64,000 nucleotides of DNA from Prosopocoilus inquinatus (GCA_036172665.1 CM069875.1:20305806-20369805); one strand, 5' to 3'. Shown: positions 11,237 through 24,035, counted from the stretch's first letter. Numbers and translations are program-made. The notes: generated by a model not told the origin, from the letters alone.

Positions 11237-12190
11237 TTTGAAACAGACGAGGAATATGTATGACATGCATATATTTTTTCCTGAATTGAACAGTAAGTAT
11301 AACGCCAACCAGACGTTTCTATTTTATGCTCATCGTATATAATATACTGGGTGAGTGTGTATTTCAATAATAACTTTTTTATCAACAGAGACAGAACAAA
11401 AAACTCTCTGGCATGTCAAAGACTATAACTTTGTTAAATCAGTAACGCAGATAAATCTTCAATTATTTTCGAGCTGTCACGCCTCCTTTTTTGTTAAATT
11501 ACGTGATACATTTCTAATGTTGGATTTTGATAGAAAATTTCTTTCTCTCTCTGACGGTGTAAGAGTTGTGCCACCTTAGATGATAATAATTTTCAGAAAA
11601 ATTGTGATCAAATTAATAAAAATATTCTTCAAAACGTATTCTACAATATGAAGCGTAATGTAAATCTGCCGTCAGCTAAATGGACAACATTTTCAATAGT
11701 TTTTATGAAAATGCCCGAATATTGTAATTTTTTGGTAATAAATACAGTTCTCTAATCTGTAGTGTTTTGACATGTAAGTTAAATTGAAATGTCATTCTGA
11801 TTAATCTACTTTAAGAAAAGACATGCGTTACTAGGGGACCGGGACTTTATGACCACATGTTATAATCTGCATGATAGATATGTTTTGTTTCATACTGCAT
11901 GTAAGACAAATTGTGGGCTAGCTATATGAAGTCGTTTCTAAAACTAAAAATTAGAAAAAAAGCTTATGTCTTAAAATGATACTTTAGTGAATTGAATCCG
12001 TTATTTCATTAACGGCACTTGTTCCATTTGAAAGCATTGTACGTGTTGCTTCTGAAATAACCGATTCAATTACAGTATCTTTGTTCGCTAGGATAATAAT
12101 AATTTTTCCAATCAGGTTAAGTGAAAACGTAAAAAATTAATACACGCAATCATAGCATGTTCAAAATGACCCTAACGAGCAGTAGTGTAT

Positions 12191-14226
12191 TAGTGCTGTT
12201 GCAAACCGTATGTATTCGTTACTGAGTAACGTGTATAATATGAGACTCGAAGTACCGATTCGTTACTTATTAAAAAAATTCGTTACTCGTATGACCATAG
12301 CGTACGATTTCGTTCACGTTTCGACACGAAAAAGTGCGAGCTTTCGATCAGCTTCCGTTATTAATTTGGTAATTTTAGTTATAAGTTGCTTACGTTTTTA
12401 ATAGATTGTTTGTCTACTGTTTATACTCGTACGAATCGTCCACGGCTTATGTATGCAGTTTTAGTAAGTAGTAATTGTATTTTGAATATTTTTTAATAAA
12501 CAAAATTATTATAAAAGTAATCTTATTATACAGGAGAACAGTATAGTATACAGGAGAAGTGACGGTGTCATACCTATCGCTACCTTATATACTAAGTGCG
12601 TTCCGCTTCAATGAAGCGTGCGCTTCCAGTAGTGAGCGCCTCACCGGGTTGCGTCAACTAAGTCAAGCAACACAGAACCTGCCAAAGGCCCGTGATCGGC
12701 GTTCATTAAATTATTACTGGTTTTGTGTATAAAAATGGTTTCAAAACCGTCTAATTCCCTGTTGCTTGACTTGCCTTTACTAACGTAACGTCTATTTTAT
12801 GACTGGTGTCAAAAATAAGTTAGGCAATACTGGATTTTTCAATTCTATTGTACTTTAAGTGAGCTAAGTGTTCCTTAAAACGTGTTGGTATGTTTCTTTT
12901 TGTTTGCCCAATATATTTTTTAGTGCACCCTTGACAAGATATTTCGCAGATCCTTGATTTCTCATTTGGTTCAGTTTTGTCCTTGGGGTTTGTTAGTAAA
13001 CGTTTTAGAGTGTTGTTATTAGTATATGCAATTGTGTACCCTTGTGTTTTAAAAATGTTATTTAAACCTTTACAGCAGCTTTTGTCAAACGGAATTTTAA
13101 TATATTTAGACGTGTTTGCTTCTGCTGGTAACAAAGTGGTAAATTTTTTGATATTGGCCTTATTTACAATTTTCCTTAAAATATTTTTCTACAATATCTA
13201 CTGAGTAACCATTGTGAATTGCTACATCTTTAATAAATTTAAGTTCTTTGTTGTACCTTTCTTTGGACAGTGGGAAGTTAACTAATCTATTAAGTAGAAA
13301 AGAAATTGCAGAATACTTATGTGATAAGGTATGTTGTGAATCATTAACAATAAATCTATTGGTGTTTGTTTCTTTCCTGTATATATCAAATTCTAATTTG
13401 TTTTCACTATTTCTAATAACCAAGGCATCCAAGAATGGTAATTTTCTATTTACCTCTTTTTCAAACGTGAATTTAATACTAAAATACTTAAAATATCCAA
13501 AAAATCTTCTATTCTGCATTCCTTGGTATTAAAAACAGCGAGAACATCATCTACATATCTAAACCATATTATAAGGAAACAAGTACAATTTTCTTTGAGT
13601 GACGTTTCTAAATTACACATAAAAAGATTAGCCAGATACGGTGGTGAGCAGTTTCCCATTGAAGTGCCTTCGGTTAGTTTAAAAAATTCCCCATTAATTT
13701 GAAAACAATTTTGCGACATACACAATTTTGTAAGTTCCAGAAATTCATCTGTCTTCTGTTGGTCTATGTTGTTAGAAACTAGGAGATCTTGCAGGTAATT
13801 TAGCGTGGTGGGAATCGAGATACTGGGAAATAAGGATTAGACATCAAAAGATATTTCGTCCTCGCTTAATGTTAGATCTTTAACACGTTGGATGAAATCT
13901 AGAGAGTTTTTCTCAGAAAAAGTATCTTTAGAATTGGAGAGTTTGATCAATTCGGTGTTTAACCACTTGGATAGGAAATAGGTATAAGAGTTAATGCCAA
14001 ATATTATTGGTCTTACTGATTTGCCGAGTTTATGTACTTTAGGTAGGACATATAACTTAGGGAGAATCGACTTTAAGTTGAAAATTATATTGATACACAT
14101 TATCTGATTATTTAATTGTACTAAAGTAACGAAAGTAACGAGTAACGAATACTTTGTAACGAGTACCGAAACCTAAAGTAACGAATACATGCGGGTACAA
14201 ACTTTTTCGTTACTTTTACAGCACTA
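12191..14226. mobile_element. hAT-like element carrying a nested Penelope fragment
   Basis: The ends are inverted (TAGTGCTGTTGCAAACCG on the left; reverse-complemented TAGTGCTGTAAAAGTAACG on the right). Both subterminal zones are crowded with CGTTACT / AGTAACGA repeats, a layout known from hAT elements. The flanks TAGTGTAT (12183-12190) and TAGTGTCT (14227-14234) match at 7 of 8 positions, the duplication length hAT makes. The only protein traces inside are of a Penelope-like element, so the hAT is non-autonomous. The 12490-12790 segment holds a 13-bp inverted pair (AAGTCAAGCAACA) and no gene. Confidence 0.6.
12820..14100 (-). pseudogene. Penelope-like retroelement: reverse transcriptase plus GIY-YIG endonuclease, decayed
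   Basis: Four consecutive minus-strand pieces read as one protein. 14100-13837 holds LYVLPKVHKLGKSVRPI, typical of Penelope reverse transcriptases. 13725-13450 holds GEFFKLTEGTSMGNCSPP and the catalytic box FRYVDDVL. 13519-13160 is the thumb and linker. 13134-12820 is a GIY-YIG endonuclease (GCTKKYIGQTKRN...FKEHL). This RT-then-GIY-YIG order defines Penelope-like elements. An in-frame stop at about 13837 and frame changes near 13490 and 13140 break it. The N-terminal part of the RT is missing. I looked for a hammerhead ribozyme core, which such elements often carry, and could not see one. Confidence 0.85.
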
Positions 14227-14234
14227 TAGTGTCT

Positions 14235-15903
14235 TGCTAAGCCCGTCTGATCCAAAATTGGTATAATTCTTCAACCTTTATATTATGTACCGCCGTATGC
14301 ATAGAAAGTAAGCGATTTTTTCGCTGTTGCATGTCTTTGCATCCGACAGTACATATAAACTTTTTTTCTTGTTTTTAGTTGTAGAAATCGACTTGCTATA
14401 GCCAGCCTACTAAGTTTGCTACATCCTGTATATTATGGCTTTTATGAACATACTCGCACATTTTTGTAAGGTGGACCAGGGAATATCCAAGCGCGAAGTG
14501 CATTTAAGAATGTGACATATGACTATTAAAGTGTAAGTCTACTTGAACCGTACGCTGCTCCCTCATACATCAAAAATTCTATTGTTTGATATGTGGCCGA
14601 CAATTATTTTCCATGAAGTATTGTATTGATCACCTACGTGATCGCGAAACCATTTTGAATACAATTTCAGATCGTTGAAACAACTGCACGTTCACATATG
14701 TATTGAAATTTTAAATTATCTGCAATCAGGAAAGGCAAATCCTGTTTGTAAATTGCTACTTTAATCATACTTCTAATTACACAATTTAGTATTTACATAA
14801 TAATATAGTCGTCGTAGTTGAAAAATGCAGGTAGCTGGTGATTCAGGAATGCATAAAATAAAACATCCGTGTTTCTTCTCTACCATCCATGAAATGAAAA
14901 ATAATAATTAAATTAACCTCTAAGTTTGAAAGTTTCAGCACATGAGGTAGAATGTGAGGGAGGCAAGAAGAATTTTAAATAGTTGGTTACAAATGCAACT
15001 CCTTAATTAATTATTTATTGCGTTATATTTTGTTGTACACTTTTAGTTGTTTCTTCGCAGTTTCTTGTTTTCTTTGCAGGGCTCGTACATGAAAAAAAAA
15101 CGGTACTAAAGGAAATGTTATTTGTATCTTTGAATTCAGGAAATATAGAGGAATAGTTAAAACTTGCGACAATCTGCGAATTACAATTAAGCATACATAC
15201 ATCATGAAAACAACAATTATAAAATTATGTATATAAAAATCAACAATTAGAAACAATGGCATGGGAATATGATGTCTAAGTCATCTGCTTTAAAAACACT
15301 AGTTAAGAGAGCAAAAAATAAAGGCCTTAACAATTAATGGATAAAATTCATCCATACTGATGAGAAATGAAATAAAAGCCAAATGTATATAAACAATCTA
15401 GGAAAAAATATTTCAAATGACAACATACACCATCCTGCATTTTGACATGCAACTTAGGAAATCCATATTAATTTAAAGGTGCTTGAATATTGTAATGTAA
15501 ATTTAATGCCAAACTATTAGCACGGCCTTGATCAGTAAATATTAGAATAAAATACTGGAAAAGCTATTTCTATCCATCTTTTTGAAAAACGACTAGATTT
15601 ATTAATTATCTGTCCTGTTTTCACTATCACTGATCAACGCTGTGCTGATAGCTTGGTATAAATTGAATTTAGTTACACAATTCATTTAAATATCTTGAAA
15701 CTGAGCGAATGAAATATTCTCAAACCTCACAGAGAGATTTACCTTGAAGAGTACTTTAAAAACCTTACATGGAATTTTGCTATAAAAGAAATTGGAGAAG
15801 CCAATATTCAAGGATCTTTAAATTAATACGGGATTTTCTATGTTGCGTTTCAAAATGCAGCATCCTGTATATCAGTCACATGACTCCTTCAAACAACTTC
15901 ACT
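14235..15903. other. AT-rich spacer, nothing recognised
   Basis: Only short open frames without motifs. An unassigned phrase GCAGCATCCTGTATATCAG at about 15857 looks like the end of a MITE, but no partner end was found. Confidence 0.45.
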
Positions 15904-16385
15904 ACAGGGTGATTCACGGAACCTGTTTGTTAAAAGTTTACGGACTTACCCTTTGAATTTCTGTTTCATATTTTGCAGTTATATGTTAGCAATAATGGTC
16001 TATTAAAGTATAATATTTTCAACTGCGGGCACTTCCGCTTGTACCGGAAGTTGCTGTCAATTTTCTTATTTTAAATAGAATACCCCATTTCTTATTCAGT
16101 TTCTGAATTCCTCATAAAATTCTAAAATTATTTTATTCAACATATGATACAAGAAAGATTAGGCGTTTCAGATAAATTTCCATTTTTTTAATTTTTTTTC
16201 AAACTTGCAATACCTGACACTGCCATCTTTGTTTAATAAAAGCCATGATGTTAATTTCTGGCCTGTAGTAGATTACTGTAACATGCTTTGAGATGATGTT
16301 TTAAACATAATTGTCTATAGGGCGATTAAAAAGTAACTTCTATTCAAACTGATTTCAACCGTGAAAAAGTCAAGTTTCTTAAATA
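15904..16385 (+). mobile_element. 0.48-kb MITE, left copy of an inverted pair
   Basis: It begins ACAGGGTGATTCACGGAACC, holds ACTTCCGCTTGTACCGGAAG and TTTTCTTATTTTAAAT in the middle, and ends ...GTCAAGTTTCTTAAAT, where it is cut by a (TA)n run and the next element. The reverse-complement copy at 22486-22915 supplies the intact far end. It is non-coding. Confidence 0.6.
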
Positions 16386-16398
16386 TATATATATATAT

Positions 16399-17892
16399 AC
16401 AGGCTGTCCGTTTTTCTAGCCCAAGTATGGTGATCTCACTTATCTTAAAAGATACGAGGTCGGTCAAATTAAGCCAAAGTTGCGTATTTTCATGCTAATT
16501 AATAATCTGAAAAGCAATTTAAATTATTCCCTTTGGTTTTGAAGATATTGAGAAAAAACTAAAAGTTTTCATTTTCGTTTTTATTTTTTAAATCGAAAAT
16601 CGATAAAGCTAGACATTTATAACTTACACATTATTAAGGCACTTTTTTACGTAGAATCTAAATCTGTCATAATATTTACCCGAGCTGTCAAAATTACAGA
16701 GATACGACTGTCAACTTGTTTTTTTCGTATGGGCGCCATATTGGATTTTCGCATTTCTAAATAAAGATTTTTTCTTCGATTCTATCAATATATCACACAT
16801 TACGGTTGATTTGACTTTTTGGCCGAAATTTCAATTTCTTAATTTTTACAAAGAGCGCTCTGAAAACAATCAAGATGTTGACACTTACAGGGCGCTAGCT
16901 AGATCAATTGAAAACGCGGAAGAAATTCTAAAAGCACGAAAGTCATAATATTTTAATTGTAAACAACTCCTGTTTTCAGTGCAAAATAATCCTTTTAGCT
17001 CAACAAACCAAATTCTTTCAAAGCTACCACATTAAGTGGTATGAAGAATGAAGAAAAAAAATGGAACTTCTGCCTGGCGATAATGAATGACGAATAAAAT
17101 TTTGTACATTTATAAGAAGCCAGTTAGAAGGAAATACAAATTTCCTTCAAATTGTGATAAGATCCGATGCCGACGAGCCAAATACAAAGTCACCAATGAT
17201 AAGTAGCTGTTCGAGCAACACAACGAACATAAAATCATCGTCTGAAAACGGATACCTAAATTTTCGTAAAAAAACGGTTTTTATGAAATACATTAATAAA
17301 CAGTTGGTTTCAACAAGACAGCTTGCTCTCTCATCACACCTGAGTTGCTGGGTTGCTTAACTAAAATGTTTTCTAAAAAGAAATAACGGAGACAACGGCT
17401 GGCCAGCATAGGGCCAGATTTATCTCCCACAGACTATTTTCTGAGGGGTAGAGACAGTGAAACACAATTTTATAATATAAAAAGTTGCAAAGTTTAAGCT
17501 ATTTTTTGTGGGGTTATGGATATGGTTTTTCCAATGACGATTCTTATGTTTCTTTCAAAATTCTCCAATTGGTGTGGTATGTAAAATTGACTGCAGTTTG
17601 TCTTGTTAAACCCGAAGAATTGTTTTGTACTTAATATGGGGGTTGTTTGCAATAAGAATATTATAAAAATGTGATTTTTAAGAGTGCAGAATTTCTTTCT
17701 CGTTTTCAGTTGGTTAAGTGACAAAATCTTGATTGTTTCCACAGCGCTCTTTGTAAAAATAAAAAAATAGATATTTCGGCCAAAAAGTCAAATCTACCAT
17801 AATGTGTGACACATTGGCCTAATTTAACCGACCTCGTATCTCTTAAGATAAGTGAGATCCCAATGCTTGGGCTTGAAAAATGGACAGCCTGT
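16399..17892. mobile_element. 1.5-kb MITE with ACAGGCTGTCC ends
   Basis: Left TACAGGCTGTCCGTTTTTCT and right (reverse-complemented) TACAGGCTGTCCATTTTTCA continue as inverted repeats for about 85 bp (GATCTCACTTATCTTAA, GATACGAGGTCGGT). (TA)n runs flank both sides, so the target was probably an AT microsatellite. Further inverted similarity inside (TTTTTGGCCGAAATTTC near 16818, its complement near 17773) makes the arms longer but gapped. No transposase. Confidence 0.7.
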
Positions 17893-18167
17893 ATATATAT
17901 ATTTATATTCTTATACCGGAAGATTCTGAATTAAATGTTCTTTTGAACTGTATTAGTATTCCATATACTCATCTCTTACCTTTCTCTTTCTATTCATGAT
18001 TTTGTCTTTGACTCATCATTTTTTCACTTTTCGGTATTATTCCTAAATAGTGTGCTATGAAAATTTAACAAACAAAGGTTTTTTAAATTAATTTGCGATT
18101 CTAAATTCAATTTCTCTTTAAAAACCGAAAAACAATATATAAATATTTAAATATAAGTTAATTTAAC

Positions 18168-19300
18168 ATGCCTAAGTGTGGTGTGTGTGCGCTCAAAATG
18201 TATCACGTTATGATGACTCTATTATGTGTACATCAAGTGTGTGTGCTAAGACATTTCATACGAAATGTGTTTTAATAACGGAGGAAATGTTAGTTACTCT
18301 TAAAATATCAGGTGACATACGTAATTGGTCTTGTGACTTCTGCAAGTCCGCTACTAACCTCTTCACTACACCTAAAGATGATGCTACTGATCAACATTCG
18401 TCATCTAACAAACTACTACCGGAGTCGGATGTTGAACATATTTTATTGACTAAAGTTAAATTTGCTATTAATCAAATTACGGAAGAAGTCATCAATGTTC
18501 TTAAAAGTAAAATTATGAAGATGCGTACAATTAACTGTCATCTAGCGGATGAGGTTGATAAACTGAAGACTGAAATTGGCAATTTAAGTTCCGAAAATAA
18601 AACCTGAAAAAAGAAATTCAAAACATTAAATGTTTGGTTAATGATAATTCGCTAGAGAGCGCTATTGATGCTAAAACCAGCGAAGTAAACGCTCCGAAAA
18701 ACAAACCTGCACAAAACCTTTGCGAAATAGAAACACTTGTTAGTGTTAAAAATAAAAATTTTAATAAAACTATGAATAGTAAGCCTTCGCAACAAAGTTA
18801 TAATAATTATGCGAATGCATTAAAATCTTCTCGTCTCGCTAATCCTCCTACACCGACCCTAATATTGAATCAAGGTCGCACTCCGAATGAAATAGGTGAC
18901 AGAGAAATTAACACGTTGTTTAAACAAAATGAAGAAGAAGGATTTCAGAGAGTAAAATCTCGTCGTAATCAAAGGAAAAAGCAGCCACTAATAGGTTCTG
19001 GCCTGAATACAAAATTGAAAGCTATTACTAATTATTCGTATCTCTACGTTACTAAGTTAGAAAAGAATACTACTGAAGAGGATATCAAGCAATATTTGGT
19101 AGAACAGAACTTTGATGATATATTATGCGAAAAAATGCAATCCAAGAGACCCGATATTTATTCCTCGTTTAAAGTTGGAGCTCCACTTCAGCAATATGTT
19201 AACCTTCAGAAACTAGAAGTATGGCCCCGTCGGAGCGTATGTATCCAAGTTTTTTTGGAAAACGCAGAAGTCCGGAGCAGCAGGGTAGGAACTTTACGCC
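18168..19300 (+). pseudogene. LINE ORF1 with N-terminal PHD finger
   Basis: The ATG at 18168 opens a PHD-type zinc finger (Cys pairs CGVC, then CTSSVC, FHTKC, and WSCDFC, ending near 18345), the C4HC3 arrangement known from ORF1 proteins of some LINE clades. The frame set by this ATG is lost inside the GTGTGTGTG run at 18180. A two-base slip there separates the start from the rest of the finger. A Lys/Glu-rich helical stretch follows (18470-18600). A stop at 18605-18607 and a frame change lead to 18634-19300, which is Asn/Lys-rich. ORF1 is an RNA-binding partner in retrotransposition; PHD fingers commonly bind histone tails. Whether this one does is unknown. Confidence 0.7.
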
Positions 19301-21851
19301 TTATGCATCAAAATATCAGATATGTGAATAACAAATCGCAACTACTTGAAGTGATTTTACATGATCAAAAAATTGACATTATTATGTTATCTGAACACTG
19401 GCAATGCAGCTAGATGAAATATCTATATGAAATTACATTTTAAAATCTTATTTTTGCAGACCGCAAGGGTTACATGGTGGAGTTGCTATATATACTTCTA
19501 TTAACATTAATTCTGTAATTAGACGTGACATTAATGATTTATCTATTATGAATAACTTTGAATGTCGTGCGATTGAAATTTCTCTTTTACATGTTTGCAT
19601 TGTGTTTATTGCTATATATAGACCACCAGGCTCCATCTTTGAAAACTTCTTCAATCGGATATCTTTAGTTTTAGAATTAATCCAAAAAGAATGTAAATTA
19701 GTAGTAATCGGTGGAGATTTTAATTTACAGTTTAATAGCCCTTCGGCTCAGGTGCGCCAACTAATTGATTTATTTCGCAGTCATGATTGTTACACTGTCA
19801 TAGATATGCCCACGCGAATCACCCATACTTGTGTTTCTTGTATTGATAATTTTATTACAAATTTAACTCAAAATAATTTTAATGCGAGGTGTTTCGAATT
19901 TAACCTTTCGGATCATTTAACACAAATAATTAATATTGTTGTTGATAAACCTTTAGAAGAAGTCCCATATATTTATAAGCGGAAATATTGCGTAAATCTT
20001 CTTCAGCGTTTTTGTAATTACTTAAATAATGAAACGTAGTTTAGCGTCTATGAGGTCTCTTGCGCTGACAAAGCATTTGAAACTTTCTGAAATATATTTT
20101 TGTATTATTTAAATAGCTGTTTTCCCTTAGTTAAGTGTCGTTTCTATAATCATGTAAACAAATGGATATCATCTGATATAGTTCAAGTTAAGAATAATCT
20201 ATTGTTTCTAAAAGACTTAAGTAGACAATATCCAGCATTTAACGAAGACTTTTTGCTTTACGAGAAATTTTATAAGGAAACTGTTGCTCTTAAACAAAAA
20301 GAAGCTTGCGACAACTTTATCTTAAACTCAGAAAACAAAACTCGTGCTATGTGGAACGTAATTAAAAGTAAAAGATCTAATTATTCTAAGATAAATACTT
20401 CTGAAACAGCTGGAATAGATGGTGTATCGTCTTTTATTATACAAAAATCCTCACCTTTTATAGGCGAAGTATTATCCTATCTTATTAATTTGTCTTTCCA
20501 GCAAGGTGTTTTTCCTTCGAAACTAAAGGTAGCCGTTATCAAACCTTTACATAAAGGGGGTAATAGAAATCTTTTTGAAAATTACCGTCCGATAAGTATC
20601 TTGTCAAGTTTTAGCATAATTTATGAGAGTATTATGAATAAAAAGTCATTCTTTATTTTAAACAATTTTCGTTGCTTTCATCTAATCAACAACTTTTTGA
20701 AGCACATCTATAATGATTTAGACAGTGGTAAAATATGTTTAAGTATTTTCATAGACCTATCTAAGGCTTTTGATTGTGTTAGTCATAATATATTACTCCA
20801 TAAATTAAAACGTTATGGGATTAATGGTATAGCTTATCTTTGGTTTGAATCATATCTTTCGAATCGTACGCAATTAGTTCAAATCAATACCCAACTGTCT
20901 ACTGAAGGTCATTCGAATATTGGTGTACATCAAGGATCTATCTTGGAATCCACTCTCTTTTTAATATACATCAATGATTTTATTAACTTTCTAGGCACCA
21001 AAACTTCAAATATTGCACTTTATGCTGATGATGTCAATTTTACAGTGAGTGGTAGCAATGCTAATGAGTTGTTGGCAAGAGCGAAATCTGTTTATACACA
21101 TATTTTACGTTGGATGATTGCGAATAAGTTGGCTGTAAATGATGAAAAAACTAAGTGTATAATCTTTAAAAACAATTGCAAATATAAAATATCTAATTTC
21201 AAACTTTCCGAAGATATTACTTCTCTATGTGATTCTTCAAGGTTACTTGGCGTGATCATCGATGAGGATTTGAAATGGATTTCACATGTAAATTATCTTT
21301 GTAATTCGTTATATAGGGTTTGTTTTGCCTTACACCAACTTAAGAAATCTTGCACTTTCAATACTTTGAAAACTTTTTATTATTCTAACTTTTATTCCAA
21401 GTTGAGATATGGTGTAATACATTGGGGAATGAGTTCTGAAGCTCATCAAATTTTCATTGTTCAAAAAAGAGTTATACGGATAATATGTGATTTGGCATAC
21501 AGAGATTCTTGTAAGAACAAGTTCAAAGATAAACATTTTTTGACTTTTTATGGCATACATAAATTAGAAGTGTTGCTTCTTGTATTTAAATGTAAAGAGA
21601 ATTTTGGAGTTCTTCAAAATCATGATTATAATACTCGTAATTATAATTACTTGTTACCTCCCCAGCATAGATCGTCCTGATTTCAAAAAGGTCTTCCTTA
21701 TATGGGCTGTAAGCTCTTTAATTGCCTTCCACGGCGTATTAAAAATGAATGTAATTTTAATAGATATAAAAAACAAATAAGAGACATTCTATTAACATTA
21801 AATTGTTATACTGTATCTGAATTTACTGATTATTTTAAAAAGATATCTTAA
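19300..21851 (+). pseudogene. LINE ORF2: endonuclease and reverse transcriptase, broken
   Basis: The endonuclease begins at about 19300 (LMHQNIRYVNNK, LSEHWQ), fused to the end of the ORF1 frame. It is interrupted at 19411 and resumes near 19460 with IYRPPG, GGDFNLQF and, near 19905, LSDHLTQI, the phosphodiesterase signature. The reverse transcriptase (20100-21680) has YRPISILS, IFIDLSKAFDCVSH, GVHQGSILESTLFLIYIND and the catalytic box YADDVNF at about 21020. The stretch between the fingers and palm A is too short, so a deletion is likely. A stop at 21680 and a frame change lead to a C-terminal tail (KLFNCLPRRIKNE) ending at 21851. Confidence 0.85.
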
Positions 21852-21955
21852 TTTTCAACCTTGTTTGCGACGTATTTCTTGTACAATGTACTTTTTTGTA
21901 CTCTGTACTTTATTGAAATAAATTTATATTATTATTATTATTATTAAATACCTCT

Positions 21956-22485
21956 CTATCTGCTGTATTTGTTATTTACGTATGCCGTATGTATGTGAAA
22001 TCTTGGTACGACCTTTTTAATCAAGTGTCTAATAATCAACATTAGAATTAATACACAAATTGTTAGTTACAATATGTGCTGCATTATTTATTATTAATAA
22101 ATACGGAAGGACGCTTAGAGCAACTTTTTGTTGTGTCTAAGTAATAACTTATTTACCCAGACACAAGAAATTAAATTATTAACTTCTTTTGTTGCCGATT
22201 TTTTTTTTCAAGTACATTTAATATGTCTGCGTTTGAATTTTAATTATCTTTGTTCTCTGTAGCGATTATATACTTTTTTAATTTCCACTGGACGGATTGA
22301 TTTAAAAAATTACAATTTCTTTAGATTTCATAGCCCAGTATTTAAAAATAATATCAAAAAAAATGGAAAAAACGGACGTTTTGAAAGATAAATTATCGAT
22401 AGCGAGTGAAATATATGAGATAGGTATAGGGAATGTTAATACAGGACGAAAGAAAAATTAGCCCTGAGTCACATGGTATAAAAAT
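21956..22485. other. AT-rich spacer between the LINE and the right MITE copy
   Basis: No gene or repeat seen. Confidence 0.4.
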
Positions 22486-22915
22486 ATACTGGGTGTTCCA
22501 TTTAAGAATCTTGACTTTTCGATGGTTGAAAAAAAAGTTTGAGTAGAAGTTACTTTTTAATCACCCTATAGACAATTATGTTTAAAACATGATCTCAAAG
22601 CATGTTACTGTAGTCTACTATACGCCAAAAATTAACATCATGGCTTTTACTGCATAAAGATGGCAGTGTGATAAGCAAGGTACTGCAAGTTAGAAAAAAA
22701 AATGGAAATATCTCTGAAACGGCTAATTTTTCTTTATCATATGTTGAATAAAATAATTTCAGAATTTTACGAGGAATTCAAAAATGCAATAAAAAAATGG
22801 AGTATTCTATTTAAAATAAGAAAGTTGACAGGAACTTCCGTTACAAGCGGAAGTGCCCGAAAGTTGGAAAGGGCGTAAACTTTTAACAAACGGGATCCGT
22901 GAATCACTCTGTATA
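22486..22915 (-). mobile_element. 0.43-kb MITE, right (inverted) copy
   Basis: It starts ATACTGGGTGTTCCATTTAA and ends GTGAATCACTCTGTATA. It is the reverse complement of the element at 15904-16385 and keeps the end that copy lost. Matching blocks include AGTAACTTCTACTCAAAC-type and CACTTCCGCTTGTAACGGAAG-type text read on the minus strand. Confidence 0.65.
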
Positions 22916-23799
22916 TTAAATGAATAAAAAAGACTATTGAGTAAAATTGAAGGGAAAGTTAGTACCTATATTACAAATCGGGAGAGCGAATGCGCCACTT
23001 CACTCGAGAGTTATAAATAAACCGATGGAAAATTAGCATTCTCTCCTGGTATATACTATTTTATACAGAATTGTATATAATTTTGTAGAGTGTACACAGT
23101 ATTCCATTAAAAATAAGAAAGGAACTGGCGACTTCCGTTATAACCAAAATGATACAAAAATAAAAATATTTTGGTCTGAAAGGTCACTTCTTCTTAGGGT
23201 AGTGTATTAAATTTCAGAATGTTTATATGTTCCTTTCTCCGAAACCTTTTAACAGGCCAGTCATCTTGGGTTACCCTGTATAATATGTATACAATATGTC
23301 CCCGGATTGGATTCACATTAGGAAAAACTTTTATGCTTGGCCTAATATCTTCCCAAAAATTTCTTAAGACGTGAATATTCCGGTAGGTAGCCGAAAAAAA
23401 AATTAAATTATGTTCTGACTTTTTCTCAGTACAATTAACTGAACCGATATCGGCTGTATTATGAATTAAAATGGTTGTTCTCACAATATCAAAAATGCTG
23501 AAAGTTCAGTTCCAAAATTTTTCTGTTTTTGTCAAGCCCCTGGATAAATGGGCGCTTCTTCATTGTAAAGGCAAACGAGTTGTTCTGAAAGTTTATATTC
23601 TCAACAAACACTTCATCATTTTCTTTTAACTTCTCTTGTTTGATAATTTTTTTTCACTTAACCGCACACCGGAATCTTTTTTTTTAAAAAAAACATCTCA
23701 ATTGGTATTTTATGGCAAACAATTTCCTAATATTCATTTAAATAAATAAACTCTAGAAATGAAATTCTCATCTGAATAGTTTTTTTTTCACGCAAATTA
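22916..23799. other. AT-rich spacer with a fragment of the same MITE family
   Basis: 23100-23145 repeats the ATTCCATT...AATAAGAAAG...ACTTCCG module on the minus strand. GGGTTACCCTGTATAATATG near 23270 looks like another element end. The rest is unassigned. Confidence 0.35.
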
Positions 23800-23808
23800 G
23801 CTACCACT

Positions 23809-24015
23809 AGGGTCCCTAGATGTTGATTGGCATTTAACATATCGGACAGGGTTCGGCAGTACAACGACATTTCGTTAGTAATGTCAGATTTTTTACTTGG
23901 CTGACCTAATTTGATATGATTTTCCCGATTCGGAGCTTGGAAAAATGGTGGATTTGGCGTTGTACTGCCGAACCCTGTCCGACAATGTTAAATGTCAATC
24001 ACATCTAGAGACCCT
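23809..24015. mobile_element. 207-bp MITE with 58-bp TIRs, Mutator-like
   Basis: Left AGGGTCCCTAGATG...GGACAGGGTTCGGCAGTAC and right CGTTGTACTGCCGAACCCTG...AGACCCT are nearly perfect inverted repeats of about 58 bp. AGCTACCACT (23799-23808) and AGCTATCACT (24016-24025) flank it directly, a 10-bp duplication with one mismatch. Long TIRs with a 9-11 bp duplication suggest a Mutator-like element. It is non-coding. A related end phrase (CAGGGTTCGGCA) recurs near 51665. Confidence 0.65.
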
Positions 24016-24035
24016 AGCTATCACTGATACATTAA

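Larger units (their letters stand above)
18100..21955 (+). mobile_element. non-LTR retrotransposon (LINE), Jockey/CR1-type layout
   Basis: About 3.8 kb in plus orientation. A PHD-finger ORF1 is followed by an apurinic-type endonuclease and a reverse transcriptase, and the 3' end is an (ATT)n tail at 21925-21950 after an AATAAA-like signal. The clade cannot be settled by eye. Element ends are approximate, and the 5' start lies somewhere between 17.9 and 18.17 kb. It is disabled by frameshifts, stops and internal deletions described in the two coding entries. Confidence 0.8.

Noticed and set aside
12490..12790. Possible hammerhead ribozyme in the Penelope-containing element
   Set aside because: Known in this retroelement class, but I could not find the conserved CTGATGA and GAAA core in correct arrangement on either strand.
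21925..21950. (ATT)n run as a microsatellite of interest
   Set aside because: It is the ordinary 3' tail of the LINE.
23194..23484. 96-codon minus-strand frame
   Set aside because: No motif, and the sequence contains fragments of MITE ends.
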